DNA of 64,000 nt from Flavobacterium proteolyticum (GCF_015223105.1 NZ_JADFTZ010000006.1:92540-156539), one strand, 5' to 3'. Positions 26,086 to 35,836 are shown, counted from the first letter of the stretch. A program made the numbers and translations. Notes: a model not told the origin generated them from the sequence alone.

Positions 26086-27690
26086 AATTTTAACATAAAA
26101 CTGATTGTCATAAATTTGAAAACTCTTTTTGCTGAGTTTTTTTAGTTTGATTTTCTGTTCTTTTGCTGTTGGAAATAATCTAATTTTTTTCCCTTCAAAA
26201 CCAATATCAATAGGCATATTGAAGTCTTCATTTACATTATCCCATGAATAATATAGATAATCACCTTTGATTTTATAAATAAAAACAGGAACTTGGTTGG
26301 TGTATAAGTATTGTCTAAATATTGGTGTTAAATCTGTACCTGAAGCCTTGTTAAAGTAATCAATTACAGTGTCTGAAGTAATAATTTTCTTTTTGAAAGT
26401 TTCTGAATAATTATAAAGCATTTTCCACCATTTTTCATCATCGGCAATAACGTGTCTTAAGGTATTTAATAATAACGAGCCTTTGTAATACATATCTCCT
26501 GAACCTTCATTGTTAACTCCATACTGACCAATAATTGGTCTATCATTTCTAACATTTTTAGCTTGCCCGTTAATGTATTTCATGGCATCATCATATCCTT
26601 TAATACATTCAATAAAAACAGTTTCAGAATAGGTTGTAAATCCTTCATGAATCCACATATCGGCAATATCCATACTGGTGATACTGTTTCCAAACCATTC
26701 GTGACCTGTTTCGTGAATTGTAATATAATCAAAAAACATCCCAACACCAGTTCCAGATAAATCAAAACCCATATAGCCTTTTTTGTACTTGTTACCATAA
26801 GCAACCGCACTTTGATGTTCCATACCTAAGTAAGGCGTTTCTACTAATTTATAACCATCTTCCCAAAACGGATAACGGCCAAATTTAGACTGAAAACATT
26901 CCATCATCGGTTTTACTTCCATAAAATGCTCACGAGCTTTCGCTTCGTTTTCTCTTAAAATATAATAATCTAAATCCAAATCGGGCATTTTATCTTGGAT
27001 GTGAACATAATCAGCAATATTAACAGTTATAGTGTAATTGTTAATTGGGTTTTTAACTTCCCAATCCCAACGAGTGTAACCATTTTTTAAATCTTGAGAA
27101 CCTAAAAAGCGTCCGTTTGAAACATTCATTAAACCATTAGGAACAGCAACTTTAATGGAAGCACCATTATCAGGTTCGTCAGTTTGAGAATCTTTTACTG
27201 GATACCACAAACTAGCACCAGTTCCTTGCACTGCTACGGCTATAAAGTCTTTTCCTACTTTGTCTTTTGAAAATACAAAACCACCATCCCAAGGGGCATT
27301 TCTGGCAATTCTAGGATTTCCTGAATAATAAAATTTTAATTTATGATTTGATTTTGAAGCTAATTTTTCAGGAAAATCTATAAAAACAGCATCATTGTCG
27401 CGATTGTATTTTAATTTTTTAGTATTCCAAACAATCGAATCCACTTTCATATTGTCAAATAAATCCAATTGAATTTTTTGAGTAGGAACAAGTACTTCAA
27501 AAGTGATTTCATTGAAGCCTTTGATGCTTTTTTGTTCTGGATTTACCGTAATGTTTAAATCATAGCGCTTTACATCATAAGAAGTTCTCTCGATACGTAA
27601 ACCACCTTGAAGTGAATCACGACGTGTAAATTGAGCATTAATTTGTTGAATTCCTAATATCGTTAGGATAACTAAAAAACTGTTTTTCAT
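26071..27690 (-). CDS. M1 family metallopeptidase, second exported paralogue
   Basis: About 539 residues from ATG 27688-27690 (MKNSFLVILTILG). A signal peptide ends QQINA before QF. The zinc site is HETGH at 326-330 with third ligand E349 in IHEGF. The anchoring motif reads YLGMEHQS, with GMEH in place of the GAMEN of classical aminopeptidases, and TRRDSLQGGLRIERTSYDVK is typical of this Bacteroidota subgroup. It lacks the long helical C-terminal domain of the enzyme at 289-2349, so the two are not a recent duplication. It probably trims peptides in the periplasm. Confidence 0.88.
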   Translation of the reverse strand: MKNSFLVILTILGIQQINAQFTRRDSLQGGLRIERTSYDVKRYDLNITVNPEQKSIKGFNEITFEVLVPTQKIQLDLFDNMKVDSIVWNTKKLKYNRDNDAVFIDFPEKLASKSNHKLKFYYSGNPRIARNAPWDGGFVFSKDKVGKDFIAVAVQGTGASLWYPVKDSQTDEPDNGASIKVAVPNGLMNVSNGRFLGSQDLKNGYTRWDWEVKNPINNYTITVNIADYVHIQDKMPDLDLDYYILRENEAKAREHFMEVKPMMECFQSKFGRYPFWEDGYKLVETPYLGMEHQSAVAYGNKYKKGYMGFDLSGTGVGMFFDYITIHETGHEWFGNSITSMDIADMWIHEGFTTYSETVFIECIKGYDDAMKYINGQAKNVRNDRPIIGQYGVNNEGSGDMYYKGSLLLNTLRHVIADDEKWWKMLYNYSETFKKKIITSDTVIDYFNKASGTDLTPIFRQYLYTNQVPVFIYKIKGDYLYYSWDNVNEDFNMPIDIGFEGKKIRLFPTAKEQKIKLKKLSKKSFQIYDNQFYVKIKEDN

Positions 27691-27758
27691 AAGGATTGTT
27701 TTCAAAATCTAAATATAAGAGTTTGAATTGGAAAAAATGTTACAAAAAGAACTGAATT

Positions 27759-29426
27759 TTAAAATTCTGCAGCGGTAGTTATAGTGAGTTCTTCTTTTGA
27801 AATAGGATGAATAAAAGTTAAACTTTCAGCATGTAAATGCAAACGATTAGCTTTTGAGCCATACAAATCATCACCTACAATCGGAGTTTTTAAACCTAAT
27901 TCGTGTGAAGCATGCACTCGTAATTGATGTGTTCTACCCGAAATAGGATAGAAGTACACTAAAGTTTGGTTATTCTTAACTTCAATCTTTTCCCATTTAG
28001 TTTGCGCTGGCTTTCCGTGTTCGTAGCAAACCAATTGTCTTGGTCTATCATCTAAATCTACTCGTAGTGGTAAATCGATAAAACCATCATTTGCTTCTAA
28101 AACACCATCTAATAAAGCAACGTAGCGTTTTTTTATAGTTCGTTTAATAAATTGACTTTGCAATTTTACATAAGTTTCTTCCTCTTTTGCAATTAACATC
28201 AATCCCGAAGTCGACATGTCTAAACGATGCACAATTAAGGGTCCAGTGGCGTTTGGATATAATTCTTTGACTCTTTGATATACCGAATCGGAAATAATTT
28301 TTCCAGGAACAGATAGAAATTCTGCGGGTTTATTTATAACTGCTAAAACCTCATCTTCAAAAACTATTTCAATATTTTTTCCTTCCGCTGGATTTTCCTG
28401 AAACGGATTTGCTTCCATATCCAAACCATTTAGCATGTGAGACAATAAAATTGGCTCACACTTACTTTTACAAGCCGGATAAAATTGTTTGTGTTTTCGA
28501 ATCTCCGATTTTGGCGATTGTCCCCACCAAAATTCAGCCATCGCTATAGGTTTTAAATGATGTTCAAAAGCGTAATGTAATAATTTTGGAGCCGCACATT
28601 CTCCAGCACCAGCAGGCGGATTATTATTGAAAATTTCGCCAATACTTTTTCGTTCTCCAAATTGATTCAAAAAGGAATATTCAGCAAACAGTTTTTGTTG
28701 TAAAGCTCCTGATTTTTGACGGCGCTCTTCTTTAAGTTTGTTAATTTCATCCAAAAGTAAATTGACTTCTTTTTGTACATTTTCTATTTGAAAATTCCAA
28801 TATTTGGTCATTTTTTTGAGTAAAATGCTCTCTTTTTTGCTTTCTTCGGAAAGTTCAAATTCTAATTGTTCGATTTCAGCTGAAGATAAATCAGTGAATG
28901 AATTTCGTTTTTCATCGCGTTCCAACTTTAATCTTTTGATTTTATCTTTCTGATTTTGAATATCGGTTAAAGCTTCAATTTTCGTAGCGTCTAATTGATT
29001 TTTCTTGTTTTGAAGTTCGTCTGAATTTTCAAAAATTTCGATTTGACGATTGATTGCATTCAAAACTTCTTCTTCTTTTCTAAAAAAACCATCTTCGTGC
29101 AACATATCAAAAATCGTTGGTACAAAATAGGGAAGGTGATTTACTCCTGCTAATTTACCAGAAAAAGCCCATAAATAGCCCAATTCTCCTTCTTGATTTT
29201 GACAAACTAAAACGCCAAACATTTTGCCTATTACCAAACCTTTTTGATTTTCTTGTAATCCGAAATTGTGTTCAAAATCAGTTTGTGTTTCTAAATACGC
29301 TTGCAATTCAGTTGAAGCAATAGTACTTAATTCATGAGGTTCGTAATAAAAAGGAAACGTGAATTTTTCGGGTAAGGAAATACCTGAAATATTGGTTTTG
29401 AAAGATTGGAAAATTGTTTTTTTCAT
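27759..29426 (-). CDS. RluA family pseudouridine synthase with long N-terminal extension
   Basis: About 555 residues from ATG 29424-29426. The last 220 residues form the RluA-type catalytic domain: HRLD at 400-403 with catalytic D403 in VHRLDMSTSGLMLIAK, then KKRYVALLDG, YFYPISGRTHQLRVH and PIVGDDLYG. The first 330 residues hold a conserved block (GYLWAFSGKLAGVNHLPYFV), a long coiled coil (about 120-240) and GAGECAAPKLLHYAFEHHLK. It is not a short RluA or RluD; such long forms are found in Bacteroidota and some gamma-proteobacteria. The target uridine is unknown. The promoter lies inside a CCACGAA inverted repeat. Confidence 0.85.
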   Translation of the reverse strand: MKKTIFQSFKTNISGISLPEKFTFPFYYEPHELSTIASTELQAYLETQTDFEHNFGLQENQKGLVIGKMFGVLVCQNQEGELGYLWAFSGKLAGVNHLPYFVPTIFDMLHEDGFFRKEEEVLNAINRQIEIFENSDELQNKKNQLDATKIEALTDIQNQKDKIKRLKLERDEKRNSFTDLSSAEIEQLEFELSEESKKESILLKKMTKYWNFQIENVQKEVNLLLDEINKLKEERRQKSGALQQKLFAEYSFLNQFGERKSIGEIFNNNPPAGAGECAAPKLLHYAFEHHLKPIAMAEFWWGQSPKSEIRKHKQFYPACKSKCEPILLSHMLNGLDMEANPFQENPAEGKNIEIVFEDEVLAVINKPAEFLSVPGKIISDSVYQRVKELYPNATGPLIVHRLDMSTSGLMLIAKEEETYVKLQSQFIKRTIKKRYVALLDGVLEANDGFIDLPLRVDLDDRPRQLVCYEHGKPAQTKWEKIEVKNNQTLVYFYPISGRTHQLRVHASHELGLKTPIVGDDLYGSKANRLHLHAESLTFIHPISKEELTITTAAEF

Positions 29427-29433
29427 AAAAAAG

Positions 29434-29471
29434 CCACGAACGCACAAATATAAACATTCGTGTATTCGTGG
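29434..29471. repeat. CCACGAA inverted repeat overlapping the RluA-family promoter
   Basis: CCACGAA at 29434-29440 and TTCGTGG at 29465-29471, with partly paired inner bases. In the minus direction this reads AACCACGAATACACGAAT, a motif I recall as common between flavobacterial genes. The -7 box of the RluA-family gene lies within it. Confidence 0.5.
29445..29452 (-). promoter_or_regulatory. -7 element of the RluA-family gene
   Basis: TATATTTG on the minus strand, a full TAnnTTTG match, 18 nt before ATG. It sits in the loop of a CCACGAA inverted repeat. Confidence 0.55.
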
Positions 29472-29496
29472 TTATTAAGTTTTTAAAATTTGTTTA

Positions 29497-31125
29497 TTAC
29501 ACCTGAATCACTCCTAAATTAAACTGTTTTTCAATAGGAGCGTGGTTAGCTGCTTCAATTCCCATAGAAATCCAATTTCTGGTTTCTAATGGATCAATGA
29601 TAGCGTCTGTCCACAAGCGAGAAGCAGCGTAGTATGGTGAAACTTGTTCGTCGTAACGTGCTTTTATTTTATCAAATAATTCTTTTTCTTTTACTTCATC
29701 TATTACTTCACCTTTTGCTTTTAAAGAAGAAGCTTCAATTTGTGCTAAAACTTTTGCTGCTTGCGTTCCGCCCATAACGGCTAATTCTGCACTTGGCCAA
29801 GCGAATATTAATCTTGGATCGTATGCTTTTCCACACATCGCATAGTTTCCTGCTCCGTATGAATTTCCGACAATTACAGTGAATTTTGGCACAACTGAAT
29901 TTGCCATCGCATTCACCATTTTTGCTCCGTCTTTGATAATTCCACCGTGTTCTGATTTGGAACCTACCATAAATCCGGTAACATCTTGTACAAATACTAA
30001 TGGAATTTTCTTTTGGTTACAATTGGCAATAAAACGTGTTGCTTTATCCGCTGAATCCGAATAAATTGCTCCACCAAATTGCATTTCGCCTTTAGCGTTT
30101 TTTACAATCTTTCTTTGATTAGCTACAATTCCAACTGCCCAACCATCGATTCGAGCGTAAGCTGTGATTAAGGTTTTTCCGTAATCACCTTTATATTCGT
30201 CAAATTCTGAATTGTCTACCAATCGTTTGATGATTTCATACATATCGTATTGATCAGCTCTCGATTTTGGTAAAATTCCGTAAATATCTTTTGGTTCTAA
30301 AGCTGGTTTTTCTGCTTTCACACGATTATATCCTGCTTTATCGAAATCACCAATTTTACCTACGATACTTTTAATTCTGTCTAAAGCATCTTTATCATCT
30401 TTAGCTTTATAATCCGTAACACCCGAAATTTCGCAATGTGTTGTTGCTCCACCAAGTGTTTCATTGTCAATGGTTTCTCCAATGGCTGCTTTCACTAAGT
30501 AACTTCCAGCTAAGAAAATACTTCCAGTTTTATCTACAATCATGGCTTCATCACTCATAATTGGTAGATAGGCACCACCAGCAACGCAACTTCCCATAAC
30601 GGCGGCAATTTGAGTAATTCCCATACTACTCATGATAGCATTATTTCTAAAAATGCGACCGAAATGTTCTTTGTCTGGAAAAATTTCATCCTGCATTGGT
30701 AAATAAACTCCTGCAGAATCCACTAAATAAATAATTGGTAAGCGGTTTTCCATAGCAATTTCTTGTGCACGAAGGTTCTTTTTTCCGGTAATTGGAAACC
30801 AAGCGCCTGCTTTTACAGTAGCGTCATTAGCCACCACAATACATTGTTTTCCAGAAATAAATCCGATTTTTACAACGACACCTCCAGAAGGACATCCGCC
30901 GTGTTCTTTGTACATGCCATCTCCAACAAAAGCGCCAATTTCAATGCTTTTTGCTTTTTCGTCTAAAAGATAATCGATGCGTTCACGTGCTGTCATTTTG
31001 CCTTCAGCATGTAATTTTTCGATACGTTTTGGTCCGCCACCTAATTTAACTTGGGCAAATCGATTTTTTAAATCAGAAAGTAAAAGTTTGTTATGATCTT
31101 CGTTTTTATTAAAGTTTAAGTCCAT
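29497..31125 (-). CDS. Acyl-CoA carboxylase carboxyltransferase (beta) subunit, methylcrotonyl-CoA type
   Basis: Biotin-dependent carboxyltransferase of 542 residues with two crotonase-fold halves. GGCPSGGVVVKIGFISGKQC, LPIIYLVDSAGVYLPMQDE and VMGSCVAGGAYLPIMSDEA are the acyl-CoA site of the first half. VQDVTGFMVGSKSEHGGIIK and GNSYGAGNYAMCGKAYDPRL belong to the second. The VAGGAYLP and YGAGNYAMCG patterns favour methylcrotonyl-CoA carboxylase (leucine breakdown) over propionyl-CoA carboxylase. The biotin-carrying alpha subunit is not adjacent, so the substrate call stays an inference. Confidence 0.88.
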   Translation of the reverse strand: MDLNFNKNEDHNKLLLSDLKNRFAQVKLGGGPKRIEKLHAEGKMTARERIDYLLDEKAKSIEIGAFVGDGMYKEHGGCPSGGVVVKIGFISGKQCIVVANDATVKAGAWFPITGKKNLRAQEIAMENRLPIIYLVDSAGVYLPMQDEIFPDKEHFGRIFRNNAIMSSMGITQIAAVMGSCVAGGAYLPIMSDEAMIVDKTGSIFLAGSYLVKAAIGETIDNETLGGATTHCEISGVTDYKAKDDKDALDRIKSIVGKIGDFDKAGYNRVKAEKPALEPKDIYGILPKSRADQYDMYEIIKRLVDNSEFDEYKGDYGKTLITAYARIDGWAVGIVANQRKIVKNAKGEMQFGGAIYSDSADKATRFIANCNQKKIPLVFVQDVTGFMVGSKSEHGGIIKDGAKMVNAMANSVVPKFTVIVGNSYGAGNYAMCGKAYDPRLIFAWPSAELAVMGGTQAAKVLAQIEASSLKAKGEVIDEVKEKELFDKIKARYDEQVSPYYAASRLWTDAIIDPLETRNWISMGIEAANHAPIEKQFNLGVIQV

Positions 31126-31219
31126 CTGGGTTTTTGTTGTTTATTGGTTGGCTAAATTACGAAATCCATCTGAAAAATATATTTTTTAGATGGATTTAGT
31201 CTTAATTTTTAACGAATGT

Positions 31220-32218
31220 TTATTTTTTGTAATCGTTTACCATTCTTTTTAAAATTGCCCATTGTCTTAACGTATCTTTAGCATCGATTGCAGGGTAACC
31301 TAATAGTGTTTTTCCAGCTTCAACATCAGCCGCTACACCTGAACCAGCACCAATCATTGCGCCATCTCCAATAGTAACGTGATCTTTAATCGATGCACTT
31401 CCACCAATAATTACGCCATTTCCAAGAGTTACCGAGCCAGCCAAACCACTATTTCCAGCCATTATACAGAACATTCCTAATTTACAATTGTGTCCGATTT
31501 GAACTAAATTATCAATTTTGCAACCATTTCCAATAACTGTTGAACTAAACTTTCCTCTATCAACACAAGAATTGGCTCCAATTTCAACATTATTTCCAAT
31601 GATTACATTGCCAATTTGTGGGATTTTCACCAAACCTTTTTCAGGATCAGGACGAAAACCAAATCCATCAGCACCGATAGTTGCATTAGGATGAATAATA
31701 CAGTCATTTCCAATATGACAACGTTCTCTCACTACAGCGCCAGACCAAATTGTAGTATTTTTACCAATAGTACATTCATCTAAAACGGTTACATTGGAAT
31801 ACAAAATAGTGTTTTCTCCTATAGTTACATTTGGACCGACATAGCAATTGGCGCCAACTTTTACATTATTGCCAATTTGAGCTGTTTCGTCAATTGTTGC
31901 TGTTGGATGAATATTGGTTTTGAAAACAGGTGGAGGAGGAGCAAAAAGTGCTAAAACTTGTGACATAGCTAAATCCGCATTTTTTACTTTTATAAAGGCT
32001 CTATTTTCTCCTGGTTCTATCGAAATATCTTCATTTACAACAGCAACACCTGCTTTAGAAGTTGCCCATAATTTCTCATATTTTTTATTTCCAATGAATG
32101 AAATTTCAGATTCATTAGCGACTTCTAATTGTTCTGGAGCTGTAATTTTTGTTGTTATTAAACCAACGATCGTTCCTTTTAATACTTCGTTGATTTCTTC
32201 GATTGAAATTTGTTTCAT
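31220..32218 (-). CDS. lpxD: UDP-3-O-(3-hydroxyacyl)glucosamine N-acyltransferase
   Basis: Left-handed beta-helix acyltransferase of about 332 residues for the third step of lipid A synthesis. The N-terminal uridine-binding domain (about 1-100) contains ESEISFIGNKKYEKL. Hexapeptide repeats follow from about 105 to 320 (IGNNVKVGANCYVGPNVTIG and many more), with the catalytic histidine in QIGHNCKLG. The start is ATG 32216-32218 (MKQISIEEINEVL); the frame is open to 32260 but those codons do not match LpxD. It is a single gene, not in the usual lpxD-lpxC-fabZ cluster, and a second LpxD elsewhere is possible. Confidence 0.9.
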   Translation of the reverse strand: MKQISIEEINEVLKGTIVGLITTKITAPEQLEVANESEISFIGNKKYEKLWATSKAGVAVVNEDISIEPGENRAFIKVKNADLAMSQVLALFAPPPPVFKTNIHPTATIDETAQIGNNVKVGANCYVGPNVTIGENTILYSNVTVLDECTIGKNTTIWSGAVVRERCHIGNDCIIHPNATIGADGFGFRPDPEKGLVKIPQIGNVIIGNNVEIGANSCVDRGKFSSTVIGNGCKIDNLVQIGHNCKLGMFCIMAGNSGLAGSVTLGNGVIIGGSASIKDHVTIGDGAMIGAGSGVAADVEAGKTLLGYPAIDAKDTLRQWAILKRMVNDYKK

Positions 32219-32285
32219 TAGTTGTTTTATTGGATATAATTTTCGAATATACAAAAACAAAACTTTTTTTTGATGCTACTATAAA

Positions 32286-32319
32286 AAAATCCGAATTCAT
32301 TAAAAGAAATTCGGATTTT
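32286..32319 (-). terminator. Terminator of the porin-like gene
   Basis: Twelve-base stem AAAATCCGAATT / AATTCGGATTTT with a ten-base loop, followed by a T-run on the minus strand. Confidence 0.85.
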
Positions 32320-32374
32320 AAAATCATAATTATTTTAGAACAATTGATGTCTTTTTTTAATAACCTTATGTATC

Positions 32375-33559
32375 TTAGTTGATGGAGTCGTATACATTGT
32401 TAATTTTAAGAATATTGTACTTTATTCCAATATTTAAACTATTTGGTACATCAACATTTGTATTATTGGTATAATTTAATTCGAGGATTAAATTTTTGTA
32501 GTTTGCACCTAGAGTAATTCCAAAATTTGGATTATTAATTTTGAAGTCTGAATCAATATCTCTTTGAACATATATATGTCCTTTATAAACTGATTTAAGC
32601 CCAACTTTAGGTATTATAAAAAAAGAAGTGTTTTTATTTAATTTGAAATATCTTTTAACTCCAATTGAAGAATTGAAAGTGTTTTTAATCTCATATTTTA
32701 TTTTATAATCTGGATTTATGAATATAGGATTATAATAATCTGCCTCGCCAGATACTTTGTTTATATCAAATGAAAAATCAAATAATAAGCCATAATTTCT
32801 ATTAAATACAGGAGGAATTATTTCTATTTCAGAATTTAAACTTATAATACTATTGTTGCCAAAATCAATTGTTTTGTCAATATTTCCCTTGAATTCTTTT
32901 TTTAAATTTTCATTTCTATAATTTGCTCCTAGTCTAAATTGAACTAAAACAGAATCTTTTCTTACATGTGTTTTCGTTTCATTTTTTCCTATTTTTTTGT
33001 TCATTTTTATAACATATTTTGATAAGTCAGAATAATCGTATTTAACATTTTTCACAACTTTATTCATTGTATCTCTTTCTATTCGAGCTAATTGTCTTTT
33101 GTAAGAACTAATGTAATATCTTTTATTATCAGAACTTATTTTTTTGTGAAGTAATTGTCTTATCGTGTCATTTTGTTCTTTAATTAGGAAAATTCTATCT
33201 TTTTCATCATCTAACATGTAAAGGGAGATATCACCTTCTACTAAAACTCTTATTAGCTTATTTTTTAATGAGTAAAATATTTTTTCACTATTTATTTTAG
33301 AATCATCTATTTTTATTTCTGTCCGAATAAATTTAATGTTACTAACTTCAAATTCTATAATAGATTTGCAATCTACTTGTAATTCTTCATTGTTAATTTT
33401 TACAGTTATGAATTCTGGAGATTGAATCCATTTTTTCTTTAAGATTTCACAATTGATTTTTTTATTATTTTGATCAATGTAATATCCTTTTTCAAATTTG
33501 GTTTGTGCAGATAAAAATGTAATTGTAATTAAAGTGAGTAGTGTAAAAATTTTTTTCAT
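32375..33559 (-). CDS. Exported protein with C-terminal porin-like beta-barrel, function unknown
   Basis: A 394-residue protein with a clear signal peptide (MKKIFTLLTLITITFLSAQ). The first half (about 20-195) has short charged strands, including FEKGYYIDQNNKKINCEILK, a style common in flavobacterial exported proteins. The second half (about 205-385) alternates hydrophobic and polar residues as in an outer membrane beta-barrel. No catalytic motif is seen. It is very AT-rich, is a single gene behind prfB, and has its own terminator. Confidence 0.6.
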   Translation of the reverse strand: MKKIFTLLTLITITFLSAQTKFEKGYYIDQNNKKINCEILKKKWIQSPEFITVKINNEELQVDCKSIIEFEVSNIKFIRTEIKIDDSKINSEKIFYSLKNKLIRVLVEGDISLYMLDDEKDRIFLIKEQNDTIRQLLHKKISSDNKRYYISSYKRQLARIERDTMNKVVKNVKYDYSDLSKYVIKMNKKIGKNETKTHVRKDSVLVQFRLGANYRNENLKKEFKGNIDKTIDFGNNSIISLNSEIEIIPPVFNRNYGLLFDFSFDINKVSGEADYYNPIFINPDYKIKYEIKNTFNSSIGVKRYFKLNKNTSFFIIPKVGLKSVYKGHIYVQRDIDSDFKINNPNFGITLGANYKNLILELNYTNNTNVDVPNSLNIGIKYNILKINNVYDSIN

Positions 33560-33585
33560 TAGTTGTTTTTTTTATTTAAAATTAT

Positions 33586-34681
33586 TTAATCTTCTTTTTG
33601 CCCCATCATCATTAAATAGGCTTTTAAGAAATTATCGATATCACCGTTCATAATTCCTTCCACATCACTTGATTCATAACCTGAGCGTACGTCTTTGACT
33701 AATTTATAAGGATGCATTACATAATTGCGAATTTGAGAACCCCATTCGATTTTCATTTTTCCTGCTTCAATATCGGCTCTTTGTGCAAGACGTTTGTTTA
33801 ATTCGATTTCGTATAACTGCGATTTCAACATTTGCATCGCACGTTGGCGGTTATCTTGTTGCGAACGCGTTTCTGAACACTGAATTTGAATTCCGGTTGG
33901 TTTGTGAAACAATTGTACTTTGGTTTCTACTTTGTTTACGTTTTGTCCACCGGCACCACTCGAACGAGAAGTAATGATTTCGATATCCGCAGGATTAATT
34001 TCTACTTCAATAGAATCATCCACCAAAGGATACACATAAACCGAAGCAAAAGAAGTATGACGTTTCGCATTACTATCAAAAGGAGAAATACGAACCAAAC
34101 GATGTACTCCGTTTTCACCTTTTAAGTAACCAAAAGCAAATTCGCCTTCAAATTCTAATGTTACAGTTTTGATTCCAGCAACATCTCCTTCTTGAAAGTT
34201 CAATTCTTTGATTTTATACCCTTGTTTTTCACCCCACATCAAATACATTCGCATTAACATGGAAGCCCAATCACAACTTTCGGTTCCACCAGCACCTGCG
34301 GTAATTTGTAAAACAGCACTCATGCTATCTCCTTCGTCGGAAAGCATATTGCGGAACTCTAAATCTTCAATGTGATGTAAGGTTTTTTGATATTGCTCTT
34401 CAACTTCTTCTTCGGTAACATCTCCTTCTTTAAAGAAATCCATCATAATTTGAAGTTCTTCAGAAAGTTCCAAACCTTTATTATAATCTTCTACCCATTT
34501 CTTTTTTGAACGTAGGTTTCGGATAATGATTTCGGCTTCTTTGGCGTTGTTCCAAAAGTCGGGAGCGAAGGTTTTTTCTTCTTCGTTAGTTATTTCAATC
34601 GTTTTGGCATCGATGTCAAAGATACCTCCTTAACGCACCAAGGCGATCAATAATATCTCTGACTTGTTCTGTATTTATCAT
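33586..34681 (-). CDS. prfB: Peptide chain release factor 2, with programmed +1 frameshift
   Basis: RF2 recognises UGA and UAA stops and releases the finished protein. The gene is in two frames: ATG 34679-34681 starts 21 sense codons ([20 protein letters not shown] then L). An in-frame TGA at 34616-34618 follows, and a +1 shift resumes at GAC 34617-34615 through to 33586. The product is 364 residues, the normal RF2 length. Visible in the main part are the SPF stop-codon tripeptide in [12 protein letters not shown] and GGQ in [15 protein letters not shown]. This is the classic autoregulatory frameshift, not a pseudogene: low RF2 makes the ribosome pause at UGA and shift. A -7 box TATTTTTG lies at 34703-34710. 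Confidence 0.95.
34615..34630 (-). promoter_or_regulatory. prfB programmed frameshift site (AGGAGG TAT CTT TGA C)
   Basis: On the minus strand the bases read AGGAGGTATCTTTGAC. The internal Shine-Dalgarno AGGAGG (34630-34625), three bases, the slippery CTT and the stop TGA C match the E. coli element AGGGGGTATCTTTGAC almost base for base. Spacing is identical. Confidence 0.95.
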
Positions 34682-34702
34682 AAATATTGTAGTTTTACAG
34701 AA

Positions 34703-34710
34703 CAAAAATA
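34703..34710 (-). promoter_or_regulatory. -7 element of prfB
   Basis: TATTTTTG on the minus strand, 21 nt before the prfB ATG. This supports the upstream start used for the frameshifted gene. Confidence 0.55.
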
Positions 34711-34728
34711 GCTATTCTTTTTTATTCT

Positions 34729-35754
34729 ATGGAAATAAATTTAGTAAGTGATACCGTAACGAAGCCTTCTGTTGAGATGTTAAACGCAATGTTTAATGCA
34801 AAAGTAGGTGATGATGTATATAAACAAGACCCCACAGTCAATGAGTTAGAGGAAACTTTGGCTGATTTATTTGGGATGGAAGCAGCCTTGTTTTTTCCTT
34901 CCGGAACTATGGCAAATCAGACGGCGATTAAGTTACATACACAACCAGGCGAACAAGTAATTTGCGATAAATACTCGCACATTTATCATTATGAAGGTGG
35001 AGGAGCCTCGTTTAATAGTGGGGTTTCTTGTTGTTTAGTTGATGGAAATCGAGGGATGATTACCGCTGATTTGGTTAAAAACGGGATTAATGATCCCGAA
35101 TTTTATCACGCCCCTTTAACTTCTTTAGTTAGTATTGAGAATACAACAAACAAAGGTGGTGGCGCTTGTTATGATTTACAACCTTTACAAGAAATTAAGC
35201 AAGTTTGCATCGACCATAATTTGAAATATCATTTAGATGGTGCGCGTTTATGGAATGCTTTAGTAGCTAAAAGACAACACCCTAAACAGTTTGGGGAAAT
35301 GTTTGATACGATTTCAGTTTGTTTATCGAAAGGATTGGGTGCGCCTGTTGGTTCGGTTTTGTTGGGAAGTAAAGAGGATATGCATCGTGCTTTGCGAATT
35401 AGAAAGATTTTTGGTGGCAACATGCGACAATCAGGATATTTGGCTGCCGCTGGATTATTTGCTTTACAGAATAACATTAGTCGTTTAGAAATTGATCACA
35501 GAAGAGCCAAAGAATTAGGTAATTTATTAGAAAAAATGCCATGGGTTGCTAATGTAGAACCTGTTGAGACCAATATTCTGATTTTTGGCTTGCAACCTTT
35601 TGTAGATGAAAAACTTTTCATGGAAAAATTAAAACAAAAAGGGATTGCGATTAGTTCTATGGGACATGGAAAACTAAGAATTGTAACACATTTGGATTAC
35701 AAAGAAGTTATGCATGAATATGTGATGGAAGTGTTTTCTAAACTGACTTTTTAA
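34729..35754 (+). CDS. ltaE: Low-specificity threonine aldolase (beta-eliminating lyase family)
   Basis: PLP enzyme of 341 residues. It cleaves threonine or allo-threonine to glycine and acetaldehyde. The N-terminus LVSDTVTKPSVEML, then DPTVNELEETLADLFG, FPSGTMANQTAI and LDGARLWNALVA mark the fold. The PLP lysine is in VCLSKGLGAPVGSVL. GGNMRQSGYLAAAGLFAL closes the active site. Length is normal. It is divergent from prfB across a 47-bp gap. Glycine made here could feed the glycine cleavage system, whose T protein gene is at 44677-45759, but they are not linked. Confidence 0.9.
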   Translation: MEINLVSDTVTKPSVEMLNAMFNAKVGDDVYKQDPTVNELEETLADLFGMEAALFFPSGTMANQTAIKLHTQPGEQVICDKYSHIYHYEGGGASFNSGVSCCLVDGNRGMITADLVKNGINDPEFYHAPLTSLVSIENTTNKGGGACYDLQPLQEIKQVCIDHNLKYHLDGARLWNALVAKRQHPKQFGEMFDTISVCLSKGLGAPVGSVLLGSKEDMHRALRIRKIFGGNMRQSGYLAAAGLFALQNNISRLEIDHRRAKELGNLLEKMPWVANVEPVETNILIFGLQPFVDEKLFMEKLKQKGIAISSMGHGKLRIVTHLDYKEVMHEYVMEVFSKLTF

Positions 35755-35803
35755 TTTTTTGGAATACAGATTGAAGAAATTTAAATAATTTTTAAAATCA
35801 AAC
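35755..35803 (+). repeat. Dispersed GGAACACAGATT repeat, copy 3
   Basis: Reads TTTTTTGGAATACAGATTGA and continues AGAAATTTAAATAATTTTTA, then AAATCAAAC. It matches the copies at 133-196 and 2964-3014. It lies directly after the threonine aldolase gene. Confidence 0.55.
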
Positions 35804-35836
35804 TTGGGATTATTTTAAAGGTTTAAATATACTAAA

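Noticed and set aside
33586..34681. prfB as a frameshifted pseudogene
   Set aside because: The in-frame TGA sits in the classic programmed-frameshift element and both parts together give normal RF2.
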